From the NCBI RefSeq assembly GCF_024199795.1, contig NZ_JANADK010000001.1, positions 6,138,001 through 6,202,000 on the forward strand: 64,000 bases of DNA, in the 5' to 3' direction. The position numbers and the translations under genes are program-made. This DNA comes from Bradyrhizobium sp. CCGB01 (GTDB taxonomy: Bacteria; Pseudomonadota; Alphaproteobacteria; Rhizobiales; Xanthobacteraceae). Of the stretch, positions 15,873-25,376 are shown one piece after another (the first letter of the stretch is position 1; each line of letters begins with the position of its first letter). Under the pieces are notes generated by a model, which was given only the letters and a program-made list of their open reading frames with translations, searched no databases and was not told the origin of the DNA.

Positions 15873-17420
15873 ATGCAGGGCCTGGAGCGGCTGGCTGCGA
15901 TGGTGAGAGCTCCAATGGACGCGCGCGAGAATTGGTCCCGGTCGGGGATTGGCGAAGCGTCCGCGGCGTCGGGACATCGCCTGCACGGCTTCGAAGTCTA
16001 CGTCTTCCTGATCGCTTTCCTCGGCGTGTTCTATTTGTCGAACGGGCCGCTTCTGCTCGGCCACTACGATCTGGGCTGGCACCTCGCCGCCGGAGACCTG
16101 ATCAGGGAGCGGGGCGAAGTCCCCTTTCAGGACCCCTGGGCGTTCACCCTGGGCGACAAGCGCTGGTATAATCTGTCGTGGCTTTGGGACGTGATTGCCA
16201 GCGTGGTCTTTCAGCACGCGGGCTTCGCCGGCATCGTCCTGATGGTCGTCGCCTCCGGCGCGACCATTGCCGGATACCTCGCCTTCTGCGGCTTGAGCAG
16301 CGGCGCATCCGCGCCCGCGGTCTGCATCGCGGTCTTCGCGGCGTGTCTGCTCTATCCCTGCTACGAAGCCTCGCCGAACATGTATCTGGCGGCGTCGCCG
16401 AACATCGCGACGATGCTGTTCGCAGTCGTCTTCTACGGCGAATGTTTGCGACGGCGCGCATGGTTCCTGTTGCCGCCGATGATGGTGCTCTGGGTCAATC
16501 TGCATGGCGGCTTCATGCTGGCCTTTCCCATCATCGGCGTCTTCTGCGGCGTCGCCCTGCTGCGACGGGACTGGGTGAACTTCCGGAACTACCTCCTCGC
16601 GGGCGTCGGGTGTTTCATCGCGATCTTCGTCAATCCGCTCGGATGGCATGTCTATGACGGCGTCAGGGCGACGCTGGGTCATTTCGTCCAGGCCGACATC
16701 GGCGAGTGGCGTCCCTACTTCCACAACATGGTCATGCCCGGGAGCATTCCCGGCATCGCCTATGCATTGACGTTCGTCGTGCTCGAGCTGTGGTACCGAA
16801 GCTCAACGCGGGTTCCGCCGGAGGCGCGCCTGCTGGCGTGGCTGTTCCTGTTCCTGGGGCTCTATCAGTTCAGGTACGCCGCGTTCTTCTTCATCTTCTC
16901 GAGCGTTCCGATGGCGCTCCACATCGACCGGCTGTTGCCCGAACGGCTTGCGAAGTTCGAGGTCCAGCGCGCGATGCTGGCAGCCGGCGTCGTCGGCGTG
17001 CTGTTGCTGCCGCTCACGTTCATGCAGGCGAGACCGGCGCTGGCATTGCCCGACATGCTCTCGGAAGACGACGCCAATTATCTCAAGGCGCATGCTGCGC
17101 ATGCCCGCCTGCTGAACCACTGGAATATCGGCGGGCTCCTGATCTTCCGGACGCAGGGCTCGGTGCCGCTGTTCGTGGACGGCCGCGCGGCGACCGCCTA
17201 TCCGGACGAGCTGTTGCACGACTATCTCAAGCTGGTTCGATGGGAAATCGACGAGACCACTTGGGACAAGGTGATCAGCAAATACAAGATCGACGCAGTG
17301 CTCTGGGTCAGAGGGCACGAGCAGCTGAGGCAGTTCCTCGTCCACGAGAGGGGCTGGAGCGAGCAATATACCGGAGCCTATGTGAGCCTCTACACCAGGC
17401 AACCGGCCGCTTCCCGGTAG
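15873..17420 (+). CDS. Polytopic membrane protein, GT-C-like, unknown
   Basis: About 515 residues with 9-10 hydrophobic segments. After the first segment, LLLGHYDLGWHLAAGDLI places an acidic residue and His on the first extracytoplasmic loop, as in lipid-linked glycosyltransferases of the GT-C fold, and a C-terminal soluble domain (LLNHWNIGGLLIF ... VDGRAATAYPDELL) resembles the periplasmic end of such proteins. ATGs at 15873, 15900 and 15915 are all possible starts; no strong ribosome binding site decides. It is divergent from tetR and convergent with the GT87-like pair. Confidence 0.65.
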   Translation: MQGLERLAAMVRAPMDARENWSRSGIGEASAASGHRLHGFEVYVFLIAFLGVFYLSNGPLLLGHYDLGWHLAAGDLIRERGEVPFQDPWAFTLGDKRWYNLSWLWDVIASVVFQHAGFAGIVLMVVASGATIAGYLAFCGLSSGASAPAVCIAVFAACLLYPCYEASPNMYLAASPNIATMLFAVVFYGECLRRRAWFLLPPMMVLWVNLHGGFMLAFPIIGVFCGVALLRRDWVNFRNYLLAGVGCFIAIFVNPLGWHVYDGVRATLGHFVQADIGEWRPYFHNMVMPGSIPGIAYALTFVVLELWYRSSTRVPPEARLLAWLFLFLGLYQFRYAAFFFIFSSVPMALHIDRLLPERLAKFEVQRAMLAAGVVGVLLLPLTFMQARPALALPDMLSEDDANYLKAHAAHARLLNHWNIGGLLIFRTQGSVPLFVDGRAATAYPDELLHDYLKLVRWEIDETTWDKVISKYKIDAVLWVRGHEQLRQFLVHERGWSEQYTGAYVSLYTRQPAASR

Positions 17421-17424
17421 AGGA

Positions 17425-18729
17425 TCAAGTCTGCTGCGGCGCCAGGCGGCCTGAAGACTCCCGTGGGAGCAGCAGCCAGAAGCAGATCAGCGCGAACGTG
17501 AGCTGGCCGAACCCGCCCCTGAACGTGATGCCCGAGATCGATGCCAGGGTCGGGATGGCGACCCCGACCGTCAGCACCGCCGCCATCGTCGCCGCAGGCA
17601 GGTTGACGATGAGAACGGCCGCGTAGAGCGCCACTTCGAAGAAGGCATATTCCTTCAGCCTGGGCGCACAGAGATAGATCGCGTACATCGTGAGCACGGT
17701 GATGCGCATCGCGGCATCAGGGTGCTCCATGAGCCAGTCGTCGAGCACCCGAAGCCGCAAGCCCCTGCGAGCCGGGCGCTGCGCCTGGATCATGCGCCAC
17801 ACGGAGATCGTGAACGGCGCGAGCACCAGTGCGATCGCGATGACCCCATAGAGCGCGACAACGATTGGCTTGCTGCCGGCGAGCCCAACGCTGTCCGCAA
17901 GTGTGAGCGAGAGGAACAGCAGCGACGGATTGACCTCGTTCCCCGGCGCATGCTGTCCGGGAATCTGGCCGAGGATCGCGCTCAGCCAGCTCCTGGACAG
18001 ATCGGGGTAGAACGCCATCGACGCCAGGATCGGCAGTGCGAACATGCCGGCCGCCACCGCGACCAGAACGAGCTTGCGACGTCGCGGCTGCGGCAGGAAA
18101 TACAGCGCCGCTAGAACCGGGACGAACACCAGCTTGAACGAGGCGACGAGGCCGAGCACGGCCGCACCGGCGAGCTGCGGCACGTAGCTCGCCGGCCGGG
18201 CGGGACGCAGCAGCAGCGCAAGCGATGCGGCCGTCAGCAGCCCGCTCAGGATCGCAAAGTTCCCGGTCGCCACGATCCATTCAAAACCGAGCAGACCTCC
18301 GAGCGCGAACACGCCGCGCAGCACGACGTCCCGCGAGGCCGGACGGGTCTTGCCGAGACCCGGCAACAGCAGCGCGCAGAGCAGCGCAAGGACGAGGAAG
18401 ATCGGCTTGTAATGCGCGACGAGAAAGCCGCCGGCGCAAAGCGGTCGGAAGGCATCGAGGGTAACAGGCAGATAGGGATAGGAGAGCTTGGTGTCCTTCA
18501 GGTTCTTGACGAAATAGGGATCGAGCTCCGCGATATGGGCGTCGACCGCTGCGCAGTTCACGCGCGCATCCCAGCCAAATGTGTCGTCCATGCCCATGTC
18601 GATGGCGACGGCCGTGGCGACGAGCACCGCCAGGGCCAGGATGAAACGGGTCATCCAGCTCCTCCCCGGCGCTTCGGCGATCAAGGTCCGTTCTGCTCCG
18701 GCATCTGCGGACGCGGCGATATCCGTCAT
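17425..18729 (-). CDS. GT87/DUF2029-like polytopic glycosyltransferase, copy 2
   Basis: 434 residues with ~10-11 transmembrane segments. The early loop FGWDARVNCAAVDAHIAELDPYFVKN carries Asp residues typical of the catalytic loop of GT-C (DUF2029/GT87) mannosyl- or arabinosyltransferases, and KLSYPYLPVTL follows. The ATG overlaps the stop of the upstream paralogue as ATGA, implying translational coupling. It is a diverged tandem duplicate of 18726-20084, with the same order of motifs. Role in exopolysaccharide or lipid glycosylation is inferred. Confidence 0.75.
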   Translation of the reverse strand: MTDIAASADAGAERTLIAEAPGRSWMTRFILALAVLVATAVAIDMGMDDTFGWDARVNCAAVDAHIAELDPYFVKNLKDTKLSYPYLPVTLDAFRPLCAGGFLVAHYKPIFLVLALLCALLLPGLGKTRPASRDVVLRGVFALGGLLGFEWIVATGNFAILSGLLTAASLALLLRPARPASYVPQLAGAAVLGLVASFKLVFVPVLAALYFLPQPRRRKLVLVAVAAGMFALPILASMAFYPDLSRSWLSAILGQIPGQHAPGNEVNPSLLFLSLTLADSVGLAGSKPIVVALYGVIAIALVLAPFTISVWRMIQAQRPARRGLRLRVLDDWLMEHPDAAMRITVLTMYAIYLCAPRLKEYAFFEVALYAAVLIVNLPAATMAAVLTVGVAIPTLASISGITFRGGFGQLTFALICFWLLLPRESSGRLAPQQT

Positions 18730-20084
18730 GGTTGCGCGAGCTCCATCTCGAGGCGTTTCGGCTCGGCGCGGAAGTCGAGCAGCAGGATCCAGAAGCATAT
18801 CAGCGCGACGATGAGGAGCATGAAACTGCCCTCGAGCGGCGTTCCGACAAGCGAGATCAGTGCAGGAACAAGGACACCGACGGAGAGAAATGCGGCAAGT
18901 GCCAGCGCCGGAAGATCGACGACGAGGATCGCGGCGTAGACCGCGAGCTCGAAGAAGGCATACTCCTTGAGGCGGGGCGAGCTGAGATAGAGCGCAAACA
19001 TGGCAAGCACCGTGATGCGCATGGCCGCGCGGGGATGTTGCATCAGCCAGCGATCCAGCCGCGTCAAGAACGATCCCCCTTCCCGCGCCGGCTGGCTCGC
19101 GACCACGCGCAGGACGGACAAGGCGAACGGCACGAGCACGAGCGCGGACGCCGCGAGCGCATAGGTCGCGAACATCGCCAGCTTGCTGTCACCCAGGCCG
19201 GCATGTTCCATCAGGCTCCGCGCCAGCAGCAGCAGCGACGGATTGATCTCCACGAGATCGACGGCGTGCTGGTTGGGGATCTGCCCCGCGATCGCAAGCC
19301 GCCAGCTCCCGAACAGATCGGGGTAGAACAGGCTCGATACCAGAATTGGCAATGCGAATGCGAACGTCGCCGCCGCGATCAGCACCAGCTTGCGGCCGCG
19401 CGGCAGCGGCAGGAAATAGAGCGCAGCCAGCACCGGAAAAAACACCAGCTTGAACGAGGTCACGAGGCCGAGCAGCGCTGCACCGGCAAGCCGTAAGGGA
19501 AAGCTACGGTCGTGCCACGCTCCGGATGCGGGTGGACCAAGCAGGAGCGCCAGCGCGATTGCAGTGAACAGGCCACTCAGGATCGCGAAATTGCCCGACG
19601 CCTGCACCCACTCGAACCCGACGAACGCGCCGAGCGCGCAAAGCACCCTCAGCGCAACATCGCGCACGCTCGTGCGCGCTCGGCCGAGAGCGGGCAGCAG
19701 AAGCGCGCAGAGCACGGCGAGAGCGAGAAAGATGCCTCTGTAATGATCGACCAGAAAGGTGCCGCCGCACAGCGGACGGAAGACGTCGAGCGTCACCGGC
19801 AAATAGGGATAAGAGAGCCTGGTGCCCTTCAGGTTCTTGACGAAATAGGGATCGAGCCCGTCGGCATGCGCATCGACCGCCGCGCAATTGACGCGAACGT
19901 CCCAGCCATATTTCACGTCGAGCGCGGCGTCGTTGGCGAGATTGCCGAGCACCAGCAGCGCAATCAGCGCGATCAGGCAGGCAAGCCAGGTGTTCCGCCG
20001 CCCAGCCATGCCGGCTGAGGGGCCCACCCATCGTGCTGCATCGGTAGCGTCGGACACCGCGAAATACCTGTCGTCGGGGTTCAA
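18726..20084 (-). CDS. GT87/DUF2029-like polytopic glycosyltransferase, copy 1
   Basis: 452 residues, first of a tandem pair. It has the same early loop (YGWDVRVNCAAVDAHADGLDP), followed by RLSYPYLPVTLDVFRPLCGG, ~10-11 hydrophobic segments and the late RLKEYAFFE motif that the copy 17425-18729 shares. Its TGA overlaps the ATG of that copy. The longer N-terminus before the first transmembrane segment (~28 residues) is hydrophilic. The promoter should lie in the 274 bp up to the divergent MFS gene. Confidence 0.75.
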   Translation of the reverse strand: MNPDDRYFAVSDATDAARWVGPSAGMAGRRNTWLACLIALIALLVLGNLANDAALDVKYGWDVRVNCAAVDAHADGLDPYFVKNLKGTRLSYPYLPVTLDVFRPLCGGTFLVDHYRGIFLALAVLCALLLPALGRARTSVRDVALRVLCALGAFVGFEWVQASGNFAILSGLFTAIALALLLGPPASGAWHDRSFPLRLAGAALLGLVTSFKLVFFPVLAALYFLPLPRGRKLVLIAAATFAFALPILVSSLFYPDLFGSWRLAIAGQIPNQHAVDLVEINPSLLLLARSLMEHAGLGDSKLAMFATYALAASALVLVPFALSVLRVVASQPAREGGSFLTRLDRWLMQHPRAAMRITVLAMFALYLSSPRLKEYAFFELAVYAAILVVDLPALALAAFLSVGVLVPALISLVGTPLEGSFMLLIVALICFWILLLDFRAEPKRLEMELAQP

Positions 20085-20358
20085 TTCCTAAATTTCCTCT
20101 GGCGCGCTGCGCGGGCGCCGGTCCGACCACAATGGACAGGATGGGTTGCGGATTCATCTCCCCGAGGCACCGCGCCCGGTCTTATGGTGAATCCCTGGTT
20201 GTTGACTGCGGCCCGGGTCCGATGAACCGGCCGCCCGCCTTCGACGCAGCAGCGACCCGCGGCCACTTCACCAATTCTTGTCCGCCCGCCTGCCAGCCAT
20301 CCCGAAACATGGGTTGTGCGGCGCAGCATAAGCGCTAGAAAAGCCTCAGATTTCAGAG

Positions 20359-21618
20359 GTGAGCTTCTTGTCCGACGTCAATGCCGACGATTGGGTGTCC
20401 TCGGGACACCGCCCCATGGGTTTTCCAGAATTCGTCATCGTGATCGCGTCCATCATGGCGCTGAATCCGCTTGCGATGGACATGATGCTGCCGGCTCTGC
20501 CCAATATCGGGGCGGCCTTCAACATTCCCAACGCCAATCATCTTCAGCTCGTGCTGTCGACCTTCCTGATCGGGTTCGGCGCGGGTCAGTTCATCATGGG
20601 GCCGCTGTCGGATCGCTTTGGCCGGCGCCCCGTGCTGCTCGGCGGGATGACCGTCTACGCCGTGGCGAGCGTGCTGGCGATTGCCGCGCCGTCGTTCGAG
20701 ACGCTGCTGCTGGCGCGCGCGTTCCAGGGCTTCGGCACCTCGGCGACGCGCGTCATCGCCACGTCGATCGTGCGCGACTGTTACGTCGGCCGCCGCATGG
20801 CGAGCGTGATGTCGCTTGCGATGATGATCTTCATCGCCGTCCCCGTGGTCGCGCCCTCCTTCGGACAGGCGGTGCTGCTGGTGACGCAATGGCGCGGCAT
20901 CTTCGTCGTGCTGATGCTCTACGGCCTGCTCGCGCTCGCATGGTCCGTACTGCGGCTGCCGGAAACCTTGCCGGAAAGCGAACGCAGGTCGCTCGCGCCG
21001 CGTGACGTGCTCGCGGCCTACTGGCAGACCGTGAGCAATCGCCAGACCATCGGCTATGCGGCAGCCGCCGGCAGCGTCATGGGCGCACTGTTCGCCTACG
21101 TGTTCTCGGCGCAGCAGGTTTTTGTCGGCATCTATCACCTTGGCCGTTATTTCCCGCTCGCCTTTGCCGCGATCGCGGCCGGCACCGCCATTGCCGGCTT
21201 CCTCAACGCAAGGTTTGTCGGGACCCTCGGCATGCGCGTGATCTCGCACGGCGCACTGACGCTCTACACCGCGGTCGCGGGCGTGATGCTGCTGACGGAA
21301 AGCCTCGGCATGCTGCCGCTCTCCCTGTTCATGGTGCTCTCGGCCCTGATGATGTTCTCGTTCGGCATGATGGTCGCGAACTTCACTGCGCTCGCCATGG
21401 AGCCGCAGGGCCACATCGCCGGCACGGCCTCTTCGCTCTACGGCTCGATCACGACGCTGATCGGCATCGTCGTCGGCATGGCGATCGGGCAGAGTTTCGA
21501 CGGCACGCTGCTGCCGTTCTCGGTCGGCTTCTTCCTGTCGACGCTGGTGGCGCTGGCGATCGTGCTGGTGGTGGAAAAGGGACGGCTGTTCAAGCCGCAT
21601 CATCGCGCCATCGCGTGA
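20359..21618 (+). CDS. MFS drug-efflux transporter, Bcr/CflA type
   Basis: 419 residues with 12 transmembrane segments. Motif A GPLSDRFGRRPVLLGG between helices 2 and 3 and the early ALNPLAMDMMLPALP stretch are characteristic of Bcr/CflA proton-coupled efflux pumps. GTG at 20359 is the longest start, but TTG at 20368 has GAGG 9 nt upstream and may be the true one. It is divergent from the GT87-like pair. Substrate unknown; bicyclomycin, chloramphenicol or sulfonamide are family examples. Confidence 0.85.
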   Translation: MSFLSDVNADDWVSSGHRPMGFPEFVIVIASIMALNPLAMDMMLPALPNIGAAFNIPNANHLQLVLSTFLIGFGAGQFIMGPLSDRFGRRPVLLGGMTVYAVASVLAIAAPSFETLLLARAFQGFGTSATRVIATSIVRDCYVGRRMASVMSLAMMIFIAVPVVAPSFGQAVLLVTQWRGIFVVLMLYGLLALAWSVLRLPETLPESERRSLAPRDVLAAYWQTVSNRQTIGYAAAAGSVMGALFAYVFSAQQVFVGIYHLGRYFPLAFAAIAAGTAIAGFLNARFVGTLGMRVISHGALTLYTAVAGVMLLTESLGMLPLSLFMVLSALMMFSFGMMVANFTALAMEPQGHIAGTASSLYGSITTLIGIVVGMAIGQSFDGTLLPFSVGFFLSTLVALAIVLVVEKGRLFKPHHRAIA

Positions 21619-21671
21619 GGAACATAGCGGCGACTTCGATGTTGTACTGCAGCAATTCGAAAGGCCGCTCT

Positions 21672-21812
21672 ATGGAACCGGAACACCGCGAAGACCAACC
21701 TGCCTCGGATCGGCCCGCGACGGAGCCATCAGTGCCGAACACCGACCAGGACGCGTTCACCGCGCCTTTCGCAAGCGAAGGGCTCGAAGGACTGCGCGAC
21801 AGCAATTGCTGA
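21672..21812 (+). CDS. Possible small acidic protein
   Basis: A 46-residue reading frame from ATG at 21672 (MEPEHREDQPASDRPATEPS ... LRDSNC), just downstream of the MFS gene and convergent with the GT39 gene. It is hydrophilic and acidic with a C-terminal Cys. No strong ribosome binding site and no recognised family; it may be spurious. Confidence 0.3.
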   Translation: MEPEHREDQPASDRPATEPSVPNTDQDAFTAPFASEGLEGLRDSNC

Positions 21813-21821
21813 GTGCAAAGC

Positions 21822-23417
21822 CTAGTCCATCTTACGTCTGCTTGCGCTGAAATCGTCCGCAGCGCTCTCGGGCGCCGCGCTGTTTCCGCGTGGCGGAACC
21901 ATCAGCACGACCACGTCCCGCGTGACACCGGCGCGACCCCACAGCGTCGCCTGCACCGTGAACTCATGCTTGACGGAATATCCCGCGCGCCCGGACACCG
22001 ATTCCATCCATTGATTGCAATGGTCCTGGCCCCGGAAACAGAGCGCGGCCCAGCCGCGGTCCAGCGTCGTCTTGCGCGGCAGGCCCCAGGTGTACTGGTA
22101 CTCGAGCGGTCGCGCATAATGCGGGTGGTCCGGGCTGTAAAACGCCGTCGCGAAGGCCAGCGAATCATCGCCGCTCACGGCGCTGAGCGGCCTGCCGGTC
22201 AGCTCACGCCATTCGCGCGTCAGTTCGTTCGCCGCCTGGGCATAGAAATTCCGGCCCTCTTCGTAACCGTGATTGTTGCGATAGACGGCATGGATCGGCG
22301 CGGCGACGAGGACGGCGGCGAGCGCGACGCCGGCCGCAATCGCCGTGAGGTTGACGGTGTAGAAGCGCTCGATCGGATAGCGCGTGCCGCAGACCACGAG
22401 AACCGCGAACAGGAACAGCCCCTGCAACGCCCAGAGCGACGGCAGATCCGTGCCCATCGCGAGCGAGGTGATGATCGGCAGCGCGATCGTGCCGATCGCA
22501 ACATAGAAGAGAAGCCGCAGGCCCGGGCTCATCGCGACGAAATCGGCCGGAAACTGCTTCAGCCGCGTGCCGGCGATGAACACCCACAGCACGGCCGATA
22601 CGCTCATCGCTGCCGCCAGCCCCAACAGAAAATTCTTGACCTCACCGAGCGAGCTGACGGCGTTTCCGTTGGCGTGGTTCATTGCATAAGTGAAGGTCGA
22701 GGCGCCCGTGGTCGCGAGCCAGTAGATATGCGGCGACAGCACCGCGAGCCCGACGACAATCGAAATCCAGGGCGAAGCCGAGGTGAAATAGGCGCGCCGC
22801 GCCGGATGCGCCAGCGCGGCAAAAGCAAGACTCGCGACGAGGAAGATCGAATAATACTTGCCGACCATCGCCAGCGCCGTCGTGCATCCCACCGCGACCG
22901 CCCACCGCGGGCTGCGGGTCTCGAACGCGCGCAGGAAGCAATAAGTCGCCAGTGGCCAGACCGCGAGCAGCACCGCATTGGCATTGAAGCGCTGGGCGTG
23001 GAATTGATAGGCCGGCGTCAGCATCAAAAGCAGCAGCACGAGGATGCGCTTGTGCCCCGTCACGAAGCGCCGCGCGATCAGGTCGACGAAGAACAGCGCA
23101 AGCCCCGCATTGGCCATCGCCATCAATTGCAGCGACCAGTCGCTGAGCGGAAAAACCGAGGTCCAGCCGGCCGCAATCCAGCCCATCAGTGGCGGGTGCT
23201 TGTGATAGCCCCAGGCGAAATTCCGTCCCAGCGTCCAGGCTTCGAGCGTATCGGGATGCAGGCCGCCGCCGGCATAGGCGATGGCGAGATAGAGCGTCCA
23301 GATCGCAACGAAGCACGCGATGAGAAGCGGTGCGGCCCAGCCCGCCTCGACACCATCGAGCCAGCGCAGGAAAGGCCGGCGCCACCCTGCCGGAGCGCGA
23401 TCGGACCGTTCGGCCAT
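21822..23417 (-). CDS. GT39/ArnT-like glycosyltransferase (PMT_2)
   Basis: 531 residues with ~11-12 transmembrane segments. The first extracytoplasmic loop GGGLHPDTLEAWTLGRNFAW followed by GYHKHPPLMGWIA is the PMT_2/ArnT signature: an acidic residue near Glu in the loop and the HPP motif that binds the polyprenyl-phosphate sugar. Such enzymes move a sugar from undecaprenyl phosphate onto lipid A or another envelope acceptor. ATG at 23417 is chosen; an in-frame TTG at 23468 would add 17 residues. The C-terminal soluble domain has two cysteines (ALCFRGQDHC). It is convergent with the small ORF and MFS gene. Confidence 0.85.
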   Translation of the reverse strand: MAERSDRAPAGWRRPFLRWLDGVEAGWAAPLLIACFVAIWTLYLAIAYAGGGLHPDTLEAWTLGRNFAWGYHKHPPLMGWIAAGWTSVFPLSDWSLQLMAMANAGLALFFVDLIARRFVTGHKRILVLLLLMLTPAYQFHAQRFNANAVLLAVWPLATYCFLRAFETRSPRWAVAVGCTTALAMVGKYYSIFLVASLAFAALAHPARRAYFTSASPWISIVVGLAVLSPHIYWLATTGASTFTYAMNHANGNAVSSLGEVKNFLLGLAAAMSVSAVLWVFIAGTRLKQFPADFVAMSPGLRLLFYVAIGTIALPIITSLAMGTDLPSLWALQGLFLFAVLVVCGTRYPIERFYTVNLTAIAAGVALAAVLVAAPIHAVYRNNHGYEEGRNFYAQAANELTREWRELTGRPLSAVSGDDSLAFATAFYSPDHPHYARPLEYQYTWGLPRKTTLDRGWAALCFRGQDHCNQWMESVSGRAGYSVKHEFTVQATLWGRAGVTRDVVVLMVPPRGNSAAPESAADDFSASRRKMD

Positions 23418-23565
23418 CGCCTGGAATGCAAAATCGATCGGCAAGGGAATCAAAATGAAAGACGGCAAGTGATGTGCGAGCTGCGCACATCTATTTCAGG
23501 ATAGAAACAAATAGCAACAATTGGAAACTGGAAGGGTTCAAAGCTGACGCGAGGCTGACAAAACG

Positions 23566-23596
23566 AAAAACGGCGCCGCTGGTGACAGCGGCGCCG
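23566..23596 (-). terminator. Rho-independent terminator of the SBP genes
   Basis: On the minus strand a 10-bp GC stem (CGGCGCCGCT / AGCGGCGCCG, 23571-23596, 6-nt loop) is followed by T5 at 23570-23566. It lies 41 nt beyond the stop of the downstream substrate-binding protein gene. Confidence 0.85.
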
Positions 23597-23637
23597 ATTG
23601 ATTGACCGGGACTGAAGGCGCGAGGCGCGCCCTCACC

Positions 23638-25254
23638 TTACTCGGATTTGTCGACGTTCCAGAACACCGGCGTCGCCGGGCCGTCGATCACGCCGGAGAG
23701 CGACTTGCGCCAGGCGCTCGGTGCCTGATACTGGCCGAGCGGCATGTAGAGCACCTGATCGTAGGCCTCCTGCTGGATCTCGGCCGCGATCTTCTTCCGC
23801 TCGTCGAGCGAGGCGGCACGAACGAAGCCGTCCTTGAGCTGCTCGATCCTGGCGTCCTCCGCCCAGCCGAACCAGCCGCCCTTCTTGCCCTGCCCGCCGA
23901 CGGCGACGTTGGAGATCGGGTTGTCCACGTCGGCGCTGACCCAGTTTGTGATGAACATGTTCCAGCCGCCCTCCTTCGGGGGCTTCTGGCTGGCGCGCCG
24001 GCTAACCACCGTCTGCCAGTCGGTGGCCTGGAGGTCGACCTTGAAACCGGCTTCGCGCAGCTGCTGGGCCACCACGATCGGTTGAGCCTTCAGCAACAGC
24101 ACGTCGCCCGGCGCCATCAGCACGATGGGTGTCCCGTCGTAACCGGACTCGGCCAGCGCCTTCCTGGCCGCAGCCATGTCGCCCCCCTTCGCCAGGGTCT
24201 CACCGCCGACTTCTGTCGCGAACGGCGTGTCGCAGATGAAGGCCGCGGCGCAAGTCTTGTAGTACTTGGGATCGCCGATCAGCGCATCGAGCACGTCCTT
24301 CTGTTTGATCGCCAGGAATGCTGCGCGGCGGACCTTGACGTTATCGAAGGGCGGATGAAGGAAGTTCATCCGTGCACCCGTCTGGAATCCGAACTTGTTC
24401 AGAATTTCGATTTTGAGCGCCTTGTCGGCTTCGATGGCGGGCAACATCTCGATGGCGGGACTTTCCATGAAATCGATGTCGCCCGACTGAAGCGCGTTCA
24501 ACGCCGTCTGAGCGTCCGGCATCGTAATCCATTCGACGCGGTCGACCTTCACCACCTTGCCGCCGGCGGTCCAGCTCGACGGCTCCTTGCGCGGCAGGTA
24601 ATCGGTGTTCTTGACATAGATCGCCTTCACCCCGGGCTGGAATTCAGCCTGCACGAACTTGAAGGGACCGGAGCCGATCTGCTCGGGGATCTGCTTGTCC
24701 ACCGGTGTCTCGGCGAGACGCTTCGGCATCATGAAAGCGACCCGTGAAGACGGCTTGCCGATCGATTCCAGCACGAGCCCGTACGGCTCCTTCAGCTTCA
24801 GCGTGATGGTCTTGGCATCGGTCGCCTCGATGCTCGCGGTGAACAGCATCATCTGCTGCCCCATGCCATCGACAGCGGCCCAGCGCTTCAGCGAGGCAAC
24901 GCAATCTTCCGCGGTGACCGGCGTACCGTCATGCCACTTCAGGCCGTCGCGCAGCGTGAAGGTGTAGGTCAGCTTGTCGTCGGAGATCTTCCAGTCCGCC
25001 ATCTGCGGCTGGATCTTGAAGTTCGAATCCGTCGCGATCAGCGTGTCGTAGACCATGTAGCCATGATCGCGCGAGATATAGGCGCTGGTGAAGATCGGAT
25101 CGAGGATGCGCAGATCCGAATGCATCACCGCGGTAATGGTCTTGCCTGCGGCAAGAACCGGCGAGGCAAGTACCGAAAGCCCCAGGACTGAAAGCGACAA
25201 AGCTGAAATTGCAAATGTGGAAACGAACGTCCGGCGCCGCATGAGTTGGAACAC
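23638..25254 (-). CDS. ABC transporter substrate-binding protein (peptide type), copy 2
   Basis: 538 residues: signal peptide (cleaved near VLAAGK), then the SBP_bac_5 (DppA/OppA) fold, with HSDLRILDPIFTSAY at the start of the mature protein and GLKWHDGTPVTAEDCV (~100-115) as the family signature. The GTG start is supported by AGGAG 8 nt upstream. It is a tandem duplicate of 25377-26984 and lies downstream of it on one transcript, separated by a hairpin. It binds peptides, or small amides or glycosides, in the periplasm for the Dpp-type permease encoded from 28522. Confidence 0.9.
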   Translation of the reverse strand: MFQLMRRRTFVSTFAISALSLSVLGLSVLASPVLAAGKTITAVMHSDLRILDPIFTSAYISRDHGYMVYDTLIATDSNFKIQPQMADWKISDDKLTYTFTLRDGLKWHDGTPVTAEDCVASLKRWAAVDGMGQQMMLFTASIEATDAKTITLKLKEPYGLVLESIGKPSSRVAFMMPKRLAETPVDKQIPEQIGSGPFKFVQAEFQPGVKAIYVKNTDYLPRKEPSSWTAGGKVVKVDRVEWITMPDAQTALNALQSGDIDFMESPAIEMLPAIEADKALKIEILNKFGFQTGARMNFLHPPFDNVKVRRAAFLAIKQKDVLDALIGDPKYYKTCAAAFICDTPFATEVGGETLAKGGDMAAARKALAESGYDGTPIVLMAPGDVLLLKAQPIVVAQQLREAGFKVDLQATDWQTVVSRRASQKPPKEGGWNMFITNWVSADVDNPISNVAVGGQGKKGGWFGWAEDARIEQLKDGFVRAASLDERKKIAAEIQQEAYDQVLYMPLGQYQAPSAWRKSLSGVIDGPATPVFWNVDKSE

Positions 25255-25307
25255 TGAAGTTCTCCTGGAACGTTTCTTGAAAATCCTTGGGAAGTTTCTC
25301 CTGGCGA

Positions 25308-25335
25308 GCGGCGCCGCTGATGGCAGCGGCGCCGC
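25308..25335 (-). repeat. Intercistronic hairpin between the two SBP genes
   Basis: GCGGCGCCGCT (25308-25318) and AGCGGCGCCGC (25325-25335) form an 11-bp perfect stem with the loop GATGGC. The core resembles the terminator stem at 23571-23596 but no T-run follows on the minus strand, so it probably limits rather than stops readthrough, or protects the upstream mRNA end. Confidence 0.6.
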
Positions 25336-25376
25336 GTGATTGATCGGGATAAGAGGTGCAGGAATGCGCCCTCTCC

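Noticed and set aside
23418..23468. TTG start extending the GT39 protein by 17 residues
   Set aside because: The extra residues form an additional unneeded hydrophobic start, and ATG 23417 is family-like. It is kept as an alternative only.
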